Assembly (NCBI GenBank): GCA_035651655.1
Contig: DASRFG010000028.1
Coordinates: 62,001-126,000 of the forward strand
Reading direction: 5' to 3'
From: Terriglobales bacterium
Lineage (GTDB): Bacteria > Acidobacteriota > Terriglobia > Terriglobales > Acidobacteriaceae
Length of the DNA stretch: 64,000 nt
In this document: positions 45,103 through 53,524 of the stretch, piece after piece
Layout of the letters: each line of letters begins with the position of its first letter
How positions within the stretch are numbered: position 1 is the first letter of the stretch
Position numbers and translations under genes: made by a program
Notes under the pieces: generated by a model
Seen by the model: the letters and a program-made list of their open reading frames with translations, nothing else
Database searches by the model: none
Told to the model about the DNA's origin: nothing

Positions 45103-45845
45103 ATCTGCTGCTGTTGCCCGGTTTCGCCCGGGTATGCCGGGGATTTTGATTCCATCATTGTCGGCACGGTTACGAACTGCAGCCCTCGTTGCCGGCATTC
45201 CATAATGATCCGCTCCAACGCGGCCACCGTGTGGGACCGATCCACGCCCAGGTGCCGGTGCCCGCCATCATGCAGGAGGATTACGTCCCCACCCTGCAGA
45301 CCGTCCAGAATCTTGTCTTCAATTTGCGCATGCGATTTGGCCTTCCAGTCATTGCCGCTGACGCTCCACATGATCGGCTCCAAACCGCAACGCCGCGCGG
45401 TACGCAGCACCTCCGGGGTGCGCCCGCCGTAAGGCGGACGGAAGAGCTTCGAGTGCTTGCCTACAGTGTCGAGGAGCACACGCTGGCAGCGCTTGATTTG
45501 GCGTTCTACCTCCGGAGCAGAAGTAAAGATCAGGTTGGGATGGGTGAAGGTGTGGTTGCCGATGACGTGGCCGGCGGCTGCAATCTGCTCAGCGATTTCC
45601 GGGCGTTCGACCACAAAACGCCCAATCAGGAAAAATGTGGCCGGAACATTATGTCGAGCCAAGACCTCCAGCAAACGCGGCGTCCAAGGGTCATTGGGTC
45701 CGTCATCAAAAGTAAGAGCTACCCGCTTGGAGCCTTTGTCCGCGGCCGCAAACGTCCTGCCGTACAGCTGTGAGCGTGCCGCCATGGCGTTGTACCCCGC
45801 AGCGGCCATGGCCGCCAAGCCTATGCCACCTAACCATCCAAGCAT
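45099..45845 (-). CDS. Polysaccharide deacetylase (NodB/CE4 family)
   Basis: 248 residues with an N-terminal hydrophobic anchor (GWLGGIGLAAMAAAGYNAM). The NodB domain has all five motifs in order: TFDDGPN (catalytic and metal Asp), HTFTHP (metal His), RPPYGGRTPE, a Trp-containing WSVSGNDW and LLHDGGHR. It removes acetyl groups from N-acetyl sugars of peptidoglycan or an exopolysaccharide at the outer face of the inner membrane. Divergent from the nucleoside kinase and convergent with the PilZ gene. Confidence 0.92.
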   Translation of the reverse strand: MLGWLGGIGLAAMAAAGYNAMAARSQLYGRTFAAADKGSKRVALTFDDGPNDPWTPRLLEVLARHNVPATFFLIGRFVVERPEIAEQIAAAGHVIGNHTFTHPNLIFTSAPEVERQIKRCQRVLLDTVGKHSKLFRPPYGGRTPEVLRTARRCGLEPIMWSVSGNDWKAKSHAQIEDKILDGLQGGDVILLHDGGHRHLGVDRSHTVAALERIIMECRQRGLQFVTVPTMMESKSPAYPGETGQQQQI

Positions 45846-46018
45846 GTTGAATGGATTGTACCGTTAGCCCCAGGGTGCAGCATGGGAGGAAGGACCAGGG
45901 CCGCACTGCTCAACGCGTAACCGACTGCCCCAATCTCCACAGCCAGGTTACTTATCCTGCAATTGCTTCCCGAACCCGCCCGGGATATGCTGCCAATCAG
46001 AAAATCTTTCCGCAACTC

Positions 46019-46687
46019 ATGGCTAAACTTTTCGAACTCCCTCGATATATTGCAATTGATGGACCGATCCGAGTCGGCAAGACTACGCTGGCTCGCATCC
46101 TTGCAGAACGGTTGAACGCCCAGCGTGTCGCCGAACCTGATGAGAACCCGTTTCTGCAGGCGTTTTATGACGGCGAGACCGGGGCTGCATTCCAGGCACA
46201 GCTGACATTCCTGGTGCGACGCTTCGAACAGCTCAGCGCGTTGGATGTGGGGCCACGTTCGCAAAAAACCGTGATTGCCGATTACATTTTCGAAAAAGAC
46301 AAGCTGTTCGCTTATCTCAATTTGAACGATGTCGAACTCGACACCTACAACCGCTATTACAACCACTTCCGCGCCCTGGTGCCCACGCCCGATCTGGTGA
46401 TTTATCTGCAAGCCACGCCCGAAGTGCTGAAAAAACGCCTGAAGAAGAAGAATGCACCCGGAGAAAAGGCAGTAAATCTGGACTACCTCGAAGAAGTGGT
46501 TAAAGCGTACGAGCACTTCTTTTTTCACTACACCGCGTCTGACTTGCTGATCGTGAACACCAGCGACATTGATTTTGTGGACCGCAATGAAGATCTGCAG
46601 GAACTGCTGCGCAAGGTTTCCGCGCCCATCAAGGGGACGCAATACTTCCTTGCCCTGGGCTCGGAAGAGGCCGCAGCCAGCGCCTAG
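46019..46687 (+). CDS. Deoxynucleoside kinase (dCK/dGK family)
   Basis: 222 residues from the ATG at 46019 (MAKLFELPRYIAIDGPIRVG); earlier in-frame starts would overlap the upstream divergent gene. Walker A is GPIRVGKT (15-22). IADYIFEKDKLFAYLNL and YNHFRALVPTPDLVIYLQATPEVLKKRLKKKN are typical of deoxyadenosine/deoxyguanosine kinases of the human dCK type, with the lid Arg/Lys stretch. It phosphorylates salvaged deoxynucleosides. Substrate preference is not readable. Followed by an aminotransferase gene 106 bp later, probably unrelated in pathway. Confidence 0.9.
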   Translation: MAKLFELPRYIAIDGPIRVGKTTLARILAERLNAQRVAEPDENPFLQAFYDGETGAAFQAQLTFLVRRFEQLSALDVGPRSQKTVIADYIFEKDKLFAYLNLNDVELDTYNRYYNHFRALVPTPDLVIYLQATPEVLKKRLKKKNAPGEKAVNLDYLEEVVKAYEHFFFHYTASDLLIVNTSDIDFVDRNEDLQELLRKVSAPIKGTQYFLALGSEEAAASA

Positions 46688-46793
46688 CGTCTCACTCCCA
46701 GTCTCGGTTCCGCTCATGAATACAACTTCGTCAGAGGGGCAGCTTGCCACCTCTCGCCTGCAGCGAATAATCTCTCCAGCACGGAGAGATCGC

Positions 46794-48167
46794 ATGGAAC
46801 CCGCCACCGTGGCAGCCCGCAGTATTGATCGTGCTCGTTTGACTACGCTCATGCTTCGCGAAGAAGAGCGTTTCCGTAAGGAACACCCGCGTTCGCAGGA
46901 ACTCTTTCAGCGCGCACGGCATTCTCTGCTCAGCGGCGTCCCCATGAACTGGATGGCCAAGTGGGCGAGCCCGTTCCCGGTGTTTGTGAAGGAAGCGCGT
47001 GGCGCCCATTTCACTGACGTGGACGGACGCGAATACGTTGATCTCTGCCTGGGCGACACCGGCGCCATGACCGGTCATTCGCCACAAGCAGCGGTGAACG
47101 CCATCCGCGAGCAGGCGCAGCACGGCATAACCTTCATGCTGCCCACGGAAGATTCCATCTGGGTGGGAGAAGAGTTGACCCGCCGCTTCGGTCTGCCGTA
47201 TTGGCAGTTTTGCCTGACGGCCACCGATGCCAATCGCTTTTCGATCCGCCTGGCGCGCGAGATTACACAGCGCAAGCTGGTGCTGGTTTTCAATTATTGC
47301 TATCACGGCACGGTTGACGAAACTTTCATCACGCTGAAAGACGGTGTCGCAGGTCCCCGTCGCGGCAACATTGGTCCACCCGTGAATCCCACGGTGACGA
47401 CCCGGGTGATCGAATTCAACGACGTGGATGCGCTGGAGAAGGCCCTCGCGACTCGCGAGATTGCCTGCGTGCTCGCCGAGCCAGCCCTGACCAATGTAGG
47501 CATCGTCCACCCCGATCCCGGCTACCACCAGGCGCTGCGCGAACTCACCCGAAAATATGGGACTTTGCTGATCATTGACGAGACCCACACCATCTGTACC
47601 GGCCCGGGCGGCTACATCCGTGCTCACGGCCTTGAGCCAGATTTCTTCGTTTTGGGTAAGCCCATCGCGAGCGGGGTCCCAGCTGCGACCTACGGCTTCA
47701 CCGCCGAGGTAGGTGATCGCATTTTGGCGCGCATGCGATTAGAGGACTGCGACACCGGTGGCATTGGCGGCACCCTCGCCGGCAATGCTCTCTCTCTCGC
47801 TGCAATGCGTGCTACCTTGGAGCACGTGCTCACTCCGGCGGCTTTTGAGCACATGGTCCCTATGGCGGAACACTTTACTCACGGCGTGGAAGATGCGATT
47901 GCCGGCTCAGACCTGCCCTGGCACGTAACCCGACTGGGCTGCCGGGCGGAATATTTGTTCCAGAAAAAGCGTCCGCGAAATGGATCAGAAGCCGCGGCGG
48001 CGATGGATTTCGAACTCGAGCGTTTCATGCATCTTTACGCGCTGAACCGTGGAATATTGCTGACGCCGTTTCATAACATGGCACTGATGTCGCCTGCGAC
48101 GGTCGAAGCAGATGTGGACCAGCACACTCGTGCCTTTCGCGAAGCCATAACCGAGCTGGTGAGTTAA
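46794..48167 (+). CDS. Class-III pyridoxal-phosphate aminotransferase, glutamate-semialdehyde-aminomutase-like
   Basis: 457 residues from the ATG at 46794 (GGAGAG six bases upstream); an ATG at 46716 is an alternative. It is a HemL relative with a different N-terminus (EEERFRKEHPRSQELFQRA) and MDWM-like substrate region GVPMNWMAKWASPFPV. GDTGAMTGHSP and CYHGTVDETF follow, and IIDETHTICTGPGG supplies the PLP-binding Asp. The Schiff-base lysine is in FVLGKPIASGVPA. It is one of a subfamily annotated as aspartate aminotransferase family; substrate unknown. The duplication relative to hemL, 3.6 kb away, is clear from shared motifs but the sequences have diverged strongly. Confidence 0.88.
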   Translation: MEPATVAARSIDRARLTTLMLREEERFRKEHPRSQELFQRARHSLLSGVPMNWMAKWASPFPVFVKEARGAHFTDVDGREYVDLCLGDTGAMTGHSPQAAVNAIREQAQHGITFMLPTEDSIWVGEELTRRFGLPYWQFCLTATDANRFSIRLAREITQRKLVLVFNYCYHGTVDETFITLKDGVAGPRRGNIGPPVNPTVTTRVIEFNDVDALEKALATREIACVLAEPALTNVGIVHPDPGYHQALRELTRKYGTLLIIDETHTICTGPGGYIRAHGLEPDFFVLGKPIASGVPAATYGFTAEVGDRILARMRLEDCDTGGIGGTLAGNALSLAAMRATLEHVLTPAAFEHMVPMAEHFTHGVEDAIAGSDLPWHVTRLGCRAEYLFQKKRPRNGSEAAAAMDFELERFMHLYALNRGILLTPFHNMALMSPATVEADVDQHTRAFREAITELVS

Positions 48168-48193
48168 AGACACCCATGTGGGCACAGGCGCCT

Positions 48194-48243
48194 CGCCAGT
48201 GCTGGCGAGCAAAGCTCGCCCGGGCAGCCGAGGGCGGCTGCCC
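48194..48243. repeat. REP/BIME-like element with three consecutive hairpins
   Basis: Three perfect inverted repeats occur in 50 bases: CGCCAG-TG-CTGGCG (48194-48207), GGCGAGC-AAA-GCTCGCC (48204-48220) and GGGCAGCCG-AGGG-CGGCTGCCC (48222-48243). The first two share bases and are alternatives. This is the shape of an intergenic repeat element of the kind scattered through acidobacterial genomes; no second copy was found in the window. It lies between the aminotransferase and panB. Confidence 0.55.
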
Positions 48244-48383
48244 CTACGTGAGTCGACTTCTAAACTGCTGAAAACTCTAGACATTTCAGCTTGCTGCTTT
48301 TCGTGCAACTAGGCTGTAAATGGGCGTATCCTATGTGAGTACAGGCGCTATCTGCCTAGAGCAGAAGTGCACTGGAGGCACCC

Positions 48384-49274
48384 GTGAGTTTCGCTCCGAT
48401 TGGCCAGCCTGGCCAGAAAGTTACAGTCTCCTCCCTCCAACAAAAAAAGCTTCAGCACGAGCCAATCACTTGTTTGACCGCGTACGACTATCCGACTGCG
48501 CGAATTGTTGACCAAGCCGGAATCGACGTCATTCTGGTCGGCGATTCGCTTGCCAATGCCGTGTTGGGTTACGAGAACACACTGCCGGTCACGGTGGACG
48601 AAATGCTTCACCACACCAAGGCGGTGCGGCGTGGCGTTAAGCGAGCATTGCTGATTGCTGATCTGCCTTATGGCAGCTATCACGTGAACGAAAACGAGGC
48701 GCTCAGCAACGCCGCGCGATTCATGAAGGAGGCTGGAGCCGAGGCGGTGAAGGTTGAAGGCGGCGAAAAACGCGCAGACCTCATCCGGCGCATCATTGAT
48801 GCAGAAATTCCGGTGGCCGGTCACATCGGCCTTACGCCGCAGTCGGTGAATGTGATGAGTGGCTACAAGGTGCAAGGCAAGACGTTGTCAGCAATCGAGC
48901 AACTGATGCGAGATGCGGTGGCGCTGGATCGCGCAGGCGTGGCCTGTCTTTATTTGGAAGGGATTCCGCGCGAGGTCGCGGCAATGATCACCGCCGAAGT
49001 ACATACCCCGACGATTGGCATTGGAGCCGGCCCAGAGTGCGACGGCCAGGTTTTAGTTTTGCACGATTTGTTGGGACTCACTTTCGGCCCCCCGCCAAAA
49101 TTTGTGCGCCGCTACGCCGATGTTGGCGCGGTGATTTCGAATGCGGTGAATGCCTTCCGCACCGACGTGACCTCGGGGAATTACCCCTCAGATGAGGAGT
49201 CTTATCATCTGCCGAGTGAAACGCGAGCCGCACTGGAGACGGTGCTCGCACGCAAGCGGGAACTGCGAAAGTAG
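48384..49274 (+). CDS. panB: 3-methyl-2-oxobutanoate hydroxymethyltransferase
   Basis: 296 residues from a GTG at 48384 with GGAGG five bases upstream. First step of pantothenate synthesis: adds hydroxymethyl from methylene-tetrahydrofolate to 2-ketoisovalerate. LTAYDYPTARIVDQAGIDVILVGDSLANAVLGY in the first 55 residues (metal-binding Asp), VKVEGGEKR, GHIGLTPQSVN and IGIGAGPECDGQVLVLHDLLG are the family blocks. panC follows 56 bp later, forming a panBC operon. Confidence 0.97.
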   Translation: MSFAPIGQPGQKVTVSSLQQKKLQHEPITCLTAYDYPTARIVDQAGIDVILVGDSLANAVLGYENTLPVTVDEMLHHTKAVRRGVKRALLIADLPYGSYHVNENEALSNAARFMKEAGAEAVKVEGGEKRADLIRRIIDAEIPVAGHIGLTPQSVNVMSGYKVQGKTLSAIEQLMRDAVALDRAGVACLYLEGIPREVAAMITAEVHTPTIGIGAGPECDGQVLVLHDLLGLTFGPPPKFVRRYADVGAVISNAVNAFRTDVTSGNYPSDEESYHLPSETRAALETVLARKRELRK

Positions 49275-49330
49275 TATCAGCCAACTCAATATTCTTCCTG
49301 TAGCTCTCTAGCGTGGAGTCGAGCAACTGC

Positions 49331-50209
49331 ATGCGCATAATTGCCGGGATTGACGACATGCGGGCCGCCTGCCGGCAGGTGAGGGCGGAGGGCAAGCGGC
49401 TGGGCCTGGTGCCGACTATGGGCGCGCTCCATGACGGGCACTTGTCGCTGGTGCGCGCCGCACGCTCAACCTGCGATCTTGTAGCTGTATCCATTTTCGT
49501 TAATCCCCTTCAATTTGGGCCGAACGAAGACTTCGCGAAGTATCCCCGCGATCTTGAACACGATCGCAAACTGCTGGGACAAGAAAACGTTGATTTGCTG
49601 GTCACCCCCAGCGCCGAGGAGATGTATCCCGCGGGCAATTCGACTTATGTGACTGTTGAAGGACTAAGCGACAGACTATGCGGGCGTTCGCGCCCCGGCC
49701 ACTTTCGCGGTGTAACCACTGTGGTCTCGAAGTTATTTCACATTATTGGGCCGGACGCTTCTTTCTTCGGGCAAAAAGACGCGGCCCAGGCGGCCATCAT
49801 CCGGCGCATGGTTCGTGACCTGCATTTTGACGTTCAGATTGTGGTCTGTCCCACGGTTCGCGAGCGCGACGGCCTGGCCATGAGCTCTCGCAATCGCTAT
49901 CTCGACCCATCGCAACGAAAATCCGGTGGCGTGCTGTATCGCGCTCTGACTCGGATCCAGACCCTGGCGGATAGGGGTGAGCGCCGGGGGGAGGCGCTTA
50001 TTACCGCCGGCAAAGGCGTGATCGGCGAAGAGCTGGGTGTCCGGCTGGATTATTTGGAAGTCGTTGATCCTGACACGCTAGAGCCGTTACAGGATGTGAG
50101 CAGGGGCGCGCTGGTGGCGGTTGCTGCCTTCGTTGACGGCGTCCGTTTAATTGACAATATCCAGCTTACCTCCAGCGGGAAATCGGTAGCCCCATTGTTG
50201 ATTGGATAA
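49331..50209 (+). CDS. panC: Pantothenate synthetase
   Basis: 292 residues from the ATG at 49331; a GTG at 49313 would add six residues. It joins pantoate and beta-alanine with ATP. The HIGH-like motif is seen as PTMGALHDGHLSLVR, followed by SIFVNPLQFGPNEDF. VTTVVSKLFHIIGPDASFFGQKDAAQ is the pantoate-binding block and MSSRNRYL is the KMSKS counterpart. A tandem 14-bp repeat (50211-50238) follows and overlaps the end of the convergent glycosylase gene. Confidence 0.97.
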   Translation: MRIIAGIDDMRAACRQVRAEGKRLGLVPTMGALHDGHLSLVRAARSTCDLVAVSIFVNPLQFGPNEDFAKYPRDLEHDRKLLGQENVDLLVTPSAEEMYPAGNSTYVTVEGLSDRLCGRSRPGHFRGVTTVVSKLFHIIGPDASFFGQKDAAQAAIIRRMVRDLHFDVQIVVCPTVRERDGLAMSSRNRYLDPSQRKSGGVLYRALTRIQTLADRGERRGEALITAGKGVIGEELGVRLDYLEVVDPDTLEPLQDVSRGALVAVAAFVDGVRLIDNIQLTSSGKSVAPLLIG

Positions 50210-50210
50210 C

Positions 50211-50238
50211 GGTTCTAGCTTCTCGGTTCTAGCTTCTC
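50211..50238. repeat. Exact 14-bp tandem repeat
   Basis: GGTTCTAGCTTCTC occurs twice without a gap (50211-50224 and 50225-50238). The second copy overlaps the last codons of the minus-strand glycosylase gene. Likely a slippage duplication between the convergent panC and glycosylase genes. Confidence 0.6.
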
Positions 50239-50936
50239 CTCGCTGATTTCTGAGGCGATACTCTCTTCGTCCTCGGTTGGCGAGAGACGAACTCGTTCTC
50301 CGCGATCAAATAACGCAATGGCATCTCGGTCGCTTTGCTGATTCCAATGCGAGGTGTTACATCCAGTTGTTTGGGCTTGAAGCCGTCATCAGCAATCCAT
50401 AGATCAGACGCATCCGTGGTGAGGTCCTTTCCGTTGTCACGCGTTCGCGTAATACCCATCGCTTCCGCAAGCCGTCCTGGTCCGCTGGTCAGCAGCCGCT
50501 GAATCTTGCGCGACGGCATAATGGGTTTCGTTTTTCCGGCCAGTAATCCACGTTGCCGCAGCATGGCATCGAGTCCGGTCAGTGGCTCCAGAGCTCGAAT
50601 CAAGATGCTGCCCGCTTGGCCTTCCGGCATGCATGAGACATTCAAGCAATAATAATTGCCGTAAATGAAATAAATGTAGGCGTGCCCGGGCGGTCCGAAC
50701 AACACCCGATTGCGTTCTGTGGAACCGGCAAAAGCATGCGCCGCGGGGTCGTCCTCCCCGAGGTACGCCTCCAATTCAACGATTCTTCCAGACAGCAGTT
50801 CTTGGCCGTCCCGCCGGACCAACACTTTGCCCAGCAGTTCGCCCGCGACCTCGCGTGGATCACGGTTAAAGAATCGGCGTGAAACCGGCCTCAGCCGACG
50901 GGATTTAAGGGATTTCCTAGCGGGTGGGTTTCCCAT
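50229..50936 (-). CDS. DNA-3-methyladenine glycosylase (AAG/MPG type)
   Basis: 235 residues. The MPG family fold is evident: FFNRDPREVAGELLGKVLVRR at the start, RIVELEAYLGEDDPAAHAFAG with the catalytic Glu (ELEAY), NRVLFGPPGHAYIYFIYG and SILIRALEPLTGLD. It excises alkylated purines in base excision repair. Convergent with panC (stops 20 bp apart). The C-terminal basic tail (RTKRVSPQKSARRS) is variable in the family. Confidence 0.94.
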   Translation of the reverse strand: MGNPPARKSLKSRRLRPVSRRFFNRDPREVAGELLGKVLVRRDGQELLSGRIVELEAYLGEDDPAAHAFAGSTERNRVLFGPPGHAYIYFIYGNYYCLNVSCMPEGQAGSILIRALEPLTGLDAMLRQRGLLAGKTKPIMPSRKIQRLLTSGPGRLAEAMGITRTRDNGKDLTTDASDLWIADDGFKPKQLDVTPRIGISKATEMPLRYLIAENEFVSRQPRTKRVSPQKSARRS

Positions 50937-51039
50937 CTATCTGCCAATCTCGCGCGTCGCATAGGGCAACGCAAGCTGCCCGGAGCCGTTTTTTTGCATC
51001 GAAGAACAAAGCATAAATCAAAACTTTGAGGCCTGAATA

Positions 51040-51657
51040 ATGCGGAAAACCGCCCTGGTATTCGTGTGCCTGCTCTTCGCAATTTTGGCTCAAGCCCAGA
51101 AAAACGAGATTTCATTCACCGCGGGCGAGTATGTCTCGGCGGGGGCCTCCCTGGATTGGGGCACTGCCACCGCTTTTGAGGGGTCCTTTGCTCACCGCAT
51201 TGCGCATGTACCGCTGCTCGCGCTTTCACTGGAATTGCCAGTCGCTGCAACTACCGGTTCATCTATACCGATCTCGAGCCTTATAAGCAGTTCGCTGCCC
51301 AGCTTTACCTCTCTGTTCATCACCCCGGGGGTGCGCGTAAAGCTGGCGCCTTCGTTCCCGCTTTCACCCTATGTGGCGGTTGGCGTGGGGCTTGCCCGTT
51401 TCAATGTACAGCGGAACAGTTCGGCAGTAGTTTCACGACTCATCGGCAGTGGCGTTAACAACACGTGGGCGGTGGATTTCGCGGGGGGACTCGACCTCAA
51501 GATTCTTCCACATGTTGCGCTCCGCGGTGAGTTGCGAGATTTTTATTCCGGTGCCATAGGGTTACCGGCACTGATACCCGCTCCTTTGCGTTCCCTCTTG
51601 CCCGTCTCCAATCAACACAACTTAATGGGTACAGGAGGAGTAGTCGTCACTTTCTGA
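51040..51657 (+). CDS. Predicted outer-membrane beta-barrel protein
   Basis: 205 residues with a signal peptide (MRKTALVFVCLLFAILAQAQ). The mature part is a run of alternating amphipathic strands of porin-like beta-barrel type (OmpA/OmpW-like small barrel), such as EISFTAGEYVSAGASLDW, VRVKLAPSFPLSPYVAVGVG and VDFAGGLDLKILPHVALRGELRDFY. It ends in VVVTF, with the C-terminal Phe favoured for barrel insertion. No enzymatic motif. Role unknown; it is followed by a 208-bp gap. Confidence 0.75.
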   Translation: MRKTALVFVCLLFAILAQAQKNEISFTAGEYVSAGASLDWGTATAFEGSFAHRIAHVPLLALSLELPVAATTGSSIPISSLISSSLPSFTSLFITPGVRVKLAPSFPLSPYVAVGVGLARFNVQRNSSAVVSRLIGSGVNNTWAVDFAGGLDLKILPHVALRGELRDFYSGAIGLPALIPAPLRSLLPVSNQHNLMGTGGVVVTF

Positions 51658-51865
51658 GTTCCATTGGCTGCACTTTAACTGGTGCAAAAACCCGCCGGCG
51701 GCGCGTGATTCAGTGCAGCACCCTTTCCACCTCCCGGCATCTAACGAACTAATTGCGCGTTCTTAAAAATCGGCACATCGGCACATTTGTTGCTTGCTAG
51801 GTCGCACGTCCTGATTTATCGTTCGCGTTAGTAATGCTAAGCTCCTCGGCTTAGGAAGTGATCTC

Positions 51866-52087
51866 GTGCGAAAGCGCTCCTCAAAACCGACGCGCAAGAA
51901 CGGCGCTGCCAAACGGCATGGGAACCACGGCAATCTAGTGCATCGCATTCCTTCCTCTACGCCGGAAGCCCGGGATGAAGGGCCCCGGCTAATTCCCTGG
52001 AAGGGGGATGAGGACCGCGCCTCGAGCCATGTTGACTACCTGGTGGACTTGGCGGATATCGCCTTGGGACGCAAGAAAAAAAGCTGA
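51866..52087 (+). CDS. Small basic protein of unknown function
   Basis: 73 residues from a GTG at 51866 with AGGAAG in the upstream CTAAGC-GCTTAG hairpin region. The N-terminus is basic (MRKRSSKPTRKNGAAKRHG). The C-terminus has a short acidic-hydrophobic helix (HVDYLVDLADIALGRKKKS) that could be a docking helix. I do not recognise a family. Codon use is like the neighbours, which argues for a real gene, but its small size keeps confidence low. Confidence 0.45.
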   Translation: MRKRSSKPTRKNGAAKRHGNHGNLVHRIPSSTPEARDEGPRLIPWKGDEDRASSHVDYLVDLADIALGRKKKS

Positions 52088-52220
52088 TTTGCCCGTTAGT
52101 ATTGAACTACTGCCTACTTGCAATCCGGTTCGCACTGCGCTACTAATAGCACTCCCCCAACCATATTTTCGGCACCGAGGTGGCGTTTAACCTCCCTTAC
52201 TGCGGGTCAGGAGTGGAATC

Positions 52221-52628
52221 TTGGCGCTTTCTGTGCTGGTAGTTGACGACGAACCTGCGGTCCTGGAAACCATGGCCGCAATCCTCCGCAGCCGCAAGTA
52301 TCGGGTAATGACGGCGGTTGACGGCCTCGACGCGCTGCAAGTGCTGGAAAATACTCTGCCCGACCTGATCCTCACCGACCTGACAATGCCCCGGATGTCC
52401 GGATCCGAGTTGGTGTCCAGGGTTCGAGAGCGGTTTCCGGAGATGCCGATCGTCGTCTTCAGCGGTCAATATATCGAGCTCCCCCCGGAAATCCCGGCGG
52501 ACGCATTCCTGCAAAAAGGGGGGTACTTAATGCGCGATCTTTTTAAGACCTTGGAAGGCCTGATGGCGAAACGCGGCAATGGATTCAAACCGCAGACAGG
52601 AGCCTCTGCGGCCGCGAATACCGACTGA
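52221..52628 (+). CDS. Single-domain response regulator
   Basis: 135 residues, start TTG at 52221 with GGAG upstream. Only a receiver domain is present: acidic residues in LVVDDEPAV, phospho-acceptor D53 in LTDLTMP and the conserved Lys at about K99 (AFLQKGG). There is no output domain, so it acts like CheY or as a phosphorelay shuttle. The usual Thr/Ser before FSG in the fourth strand appears as VVFSGQ. No kinase is adjacent. Confidence 0.9.
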   Translation: MALSVLVVDDEPAVLETMAAILRSRKYRVMTAVDGLDALQVLENTLPDLILTDLTMPRMSGSELVSRVRERFPEMPIVVFSGQYIELPPEIPADAFLQKGGYLMRDLFKTLEGLMAKRGNGFKPQTGASAAANTD

Positions 52629-52633
52629 CGCTC

Positions 52634-53479
52634 TCAATTCCTGGGGAGAACTTTATGCGGATCCCAGGTGGTGTTGGCGGCAAATAAAGAATCCGGTAAA
52701 CCCTGATTGTAGGAAACTGCATTGATAAAGCGCTGGGCGGTCATCTCGCCATTGAAGGTGCGGGTCACGCTCAGCGGCGTAGCGATACCCTGCACTATCT
52801 TGTAATTGTCGTAGATCTCGGCCTCTACGTTTTTCTGCCGGTCAGCGGGATCGCGCCACGCGAAGGTCCTCTGGACCGGCAAATGGCTGATGGAATCAAT
52901 GTAAATCGTGACCGACTCGTTGGCAGCGTTGATAATTGTCACCTGCTCAGTTTGTTTCTGGGCTGCGATCGCAGGCCCCTCATATAGCAGGGCCACACCA
53001 GGCTCCTTAAGCCACTTCCGCAGCACCCATTCGAGGGAATAGTTGCGCCGCCGCAAATAGTCGATGAGCGTCTTTGGATCGGCAGGCGATGTACCGCGAA
53101 ACGTAATCTCGTAACCTTTGTCACCGTTGTACAGGATGATCCAGTCACGCCGCTTGGTCAGCTCCAGGCGATCTTTGTCGGGGAACTTCCAGAAGCGCCA
53201 GTAGAGAGCTCCGCCGCCGCTGGGGTCCCCGTGGTGCATTGTGTAGGTGCGTCCTTCCTGCTTCATGTCCTGGACGTTGAGATACTGCGGGCCGCCCAAG
53301 GCCTGGATCATTTGATCCAGCAGGGCTTTGGCTTTTCGGGCATTCTCATCCTGCGGCGGAGCGGCCGGTCCCGAAGGATTTTGGGACGGGGTCGTCTGCA
53401 GAATGGCCGGTTTTGCCGAATTGGCCTGCAATCCCAGCCCGGCGCACACAACCAAAAGGAATAAACCGGTAGATTTCAT
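52634..53479 (-). CDS. Secreted protein, lipoprotein-sorting-factor-like (LolA-like) domain possible
   Basis: 281 residues with a signal peptide (MKSTGLFLLVVCAGLGLQA). After a Pro/Ala/Gln linker comes a region KALLDQMIQALGGPQYLNVQDM with a beta-rich rest (RRDWIILYNGDKGYEITFRG, SVTIYIDSISHLPVQRTFAWRDP). This layout resembles LolA/LolB or outer-membrane lipoprotein-sorting proteins, which carry an unclosed barrel. It lacks an invariant signature so I leave it at a resemblance. It is convergent with the response-regulator gene and 45 bp from the SDR gene on the same strand. Confidence 0.65.
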   Translation of the reverse strand: MKSTGLFLLVVCAGLGLQANSAKPAILQTTPSQNPSGPAAPPQDENARKAKALLDQMIQALGGPQYLNVQDMKQEGRTYTMHHGDPSGGGALYWRFWKFPDKDRLELTKRRDWIILYNGDKGYEITFRGTSPADPKTLIDYLRRRNYSLEWVLRKWLKEPGVALLYEGPAIAAQKQTEQVTIINAANESVTIYIDSISHLPVQRTFAWRDPADRQKNVEAEIYDNYKIVQGIATPLSVTRTFNGEMTAQRFINAVSYNQGLPDSLFAANTTWDPHKVLPRN

Positions 53480-53524
53480 AGGATCTTTTCAGATTAGATG
53501 CGGCGATTGACCGCACCGACGGTT

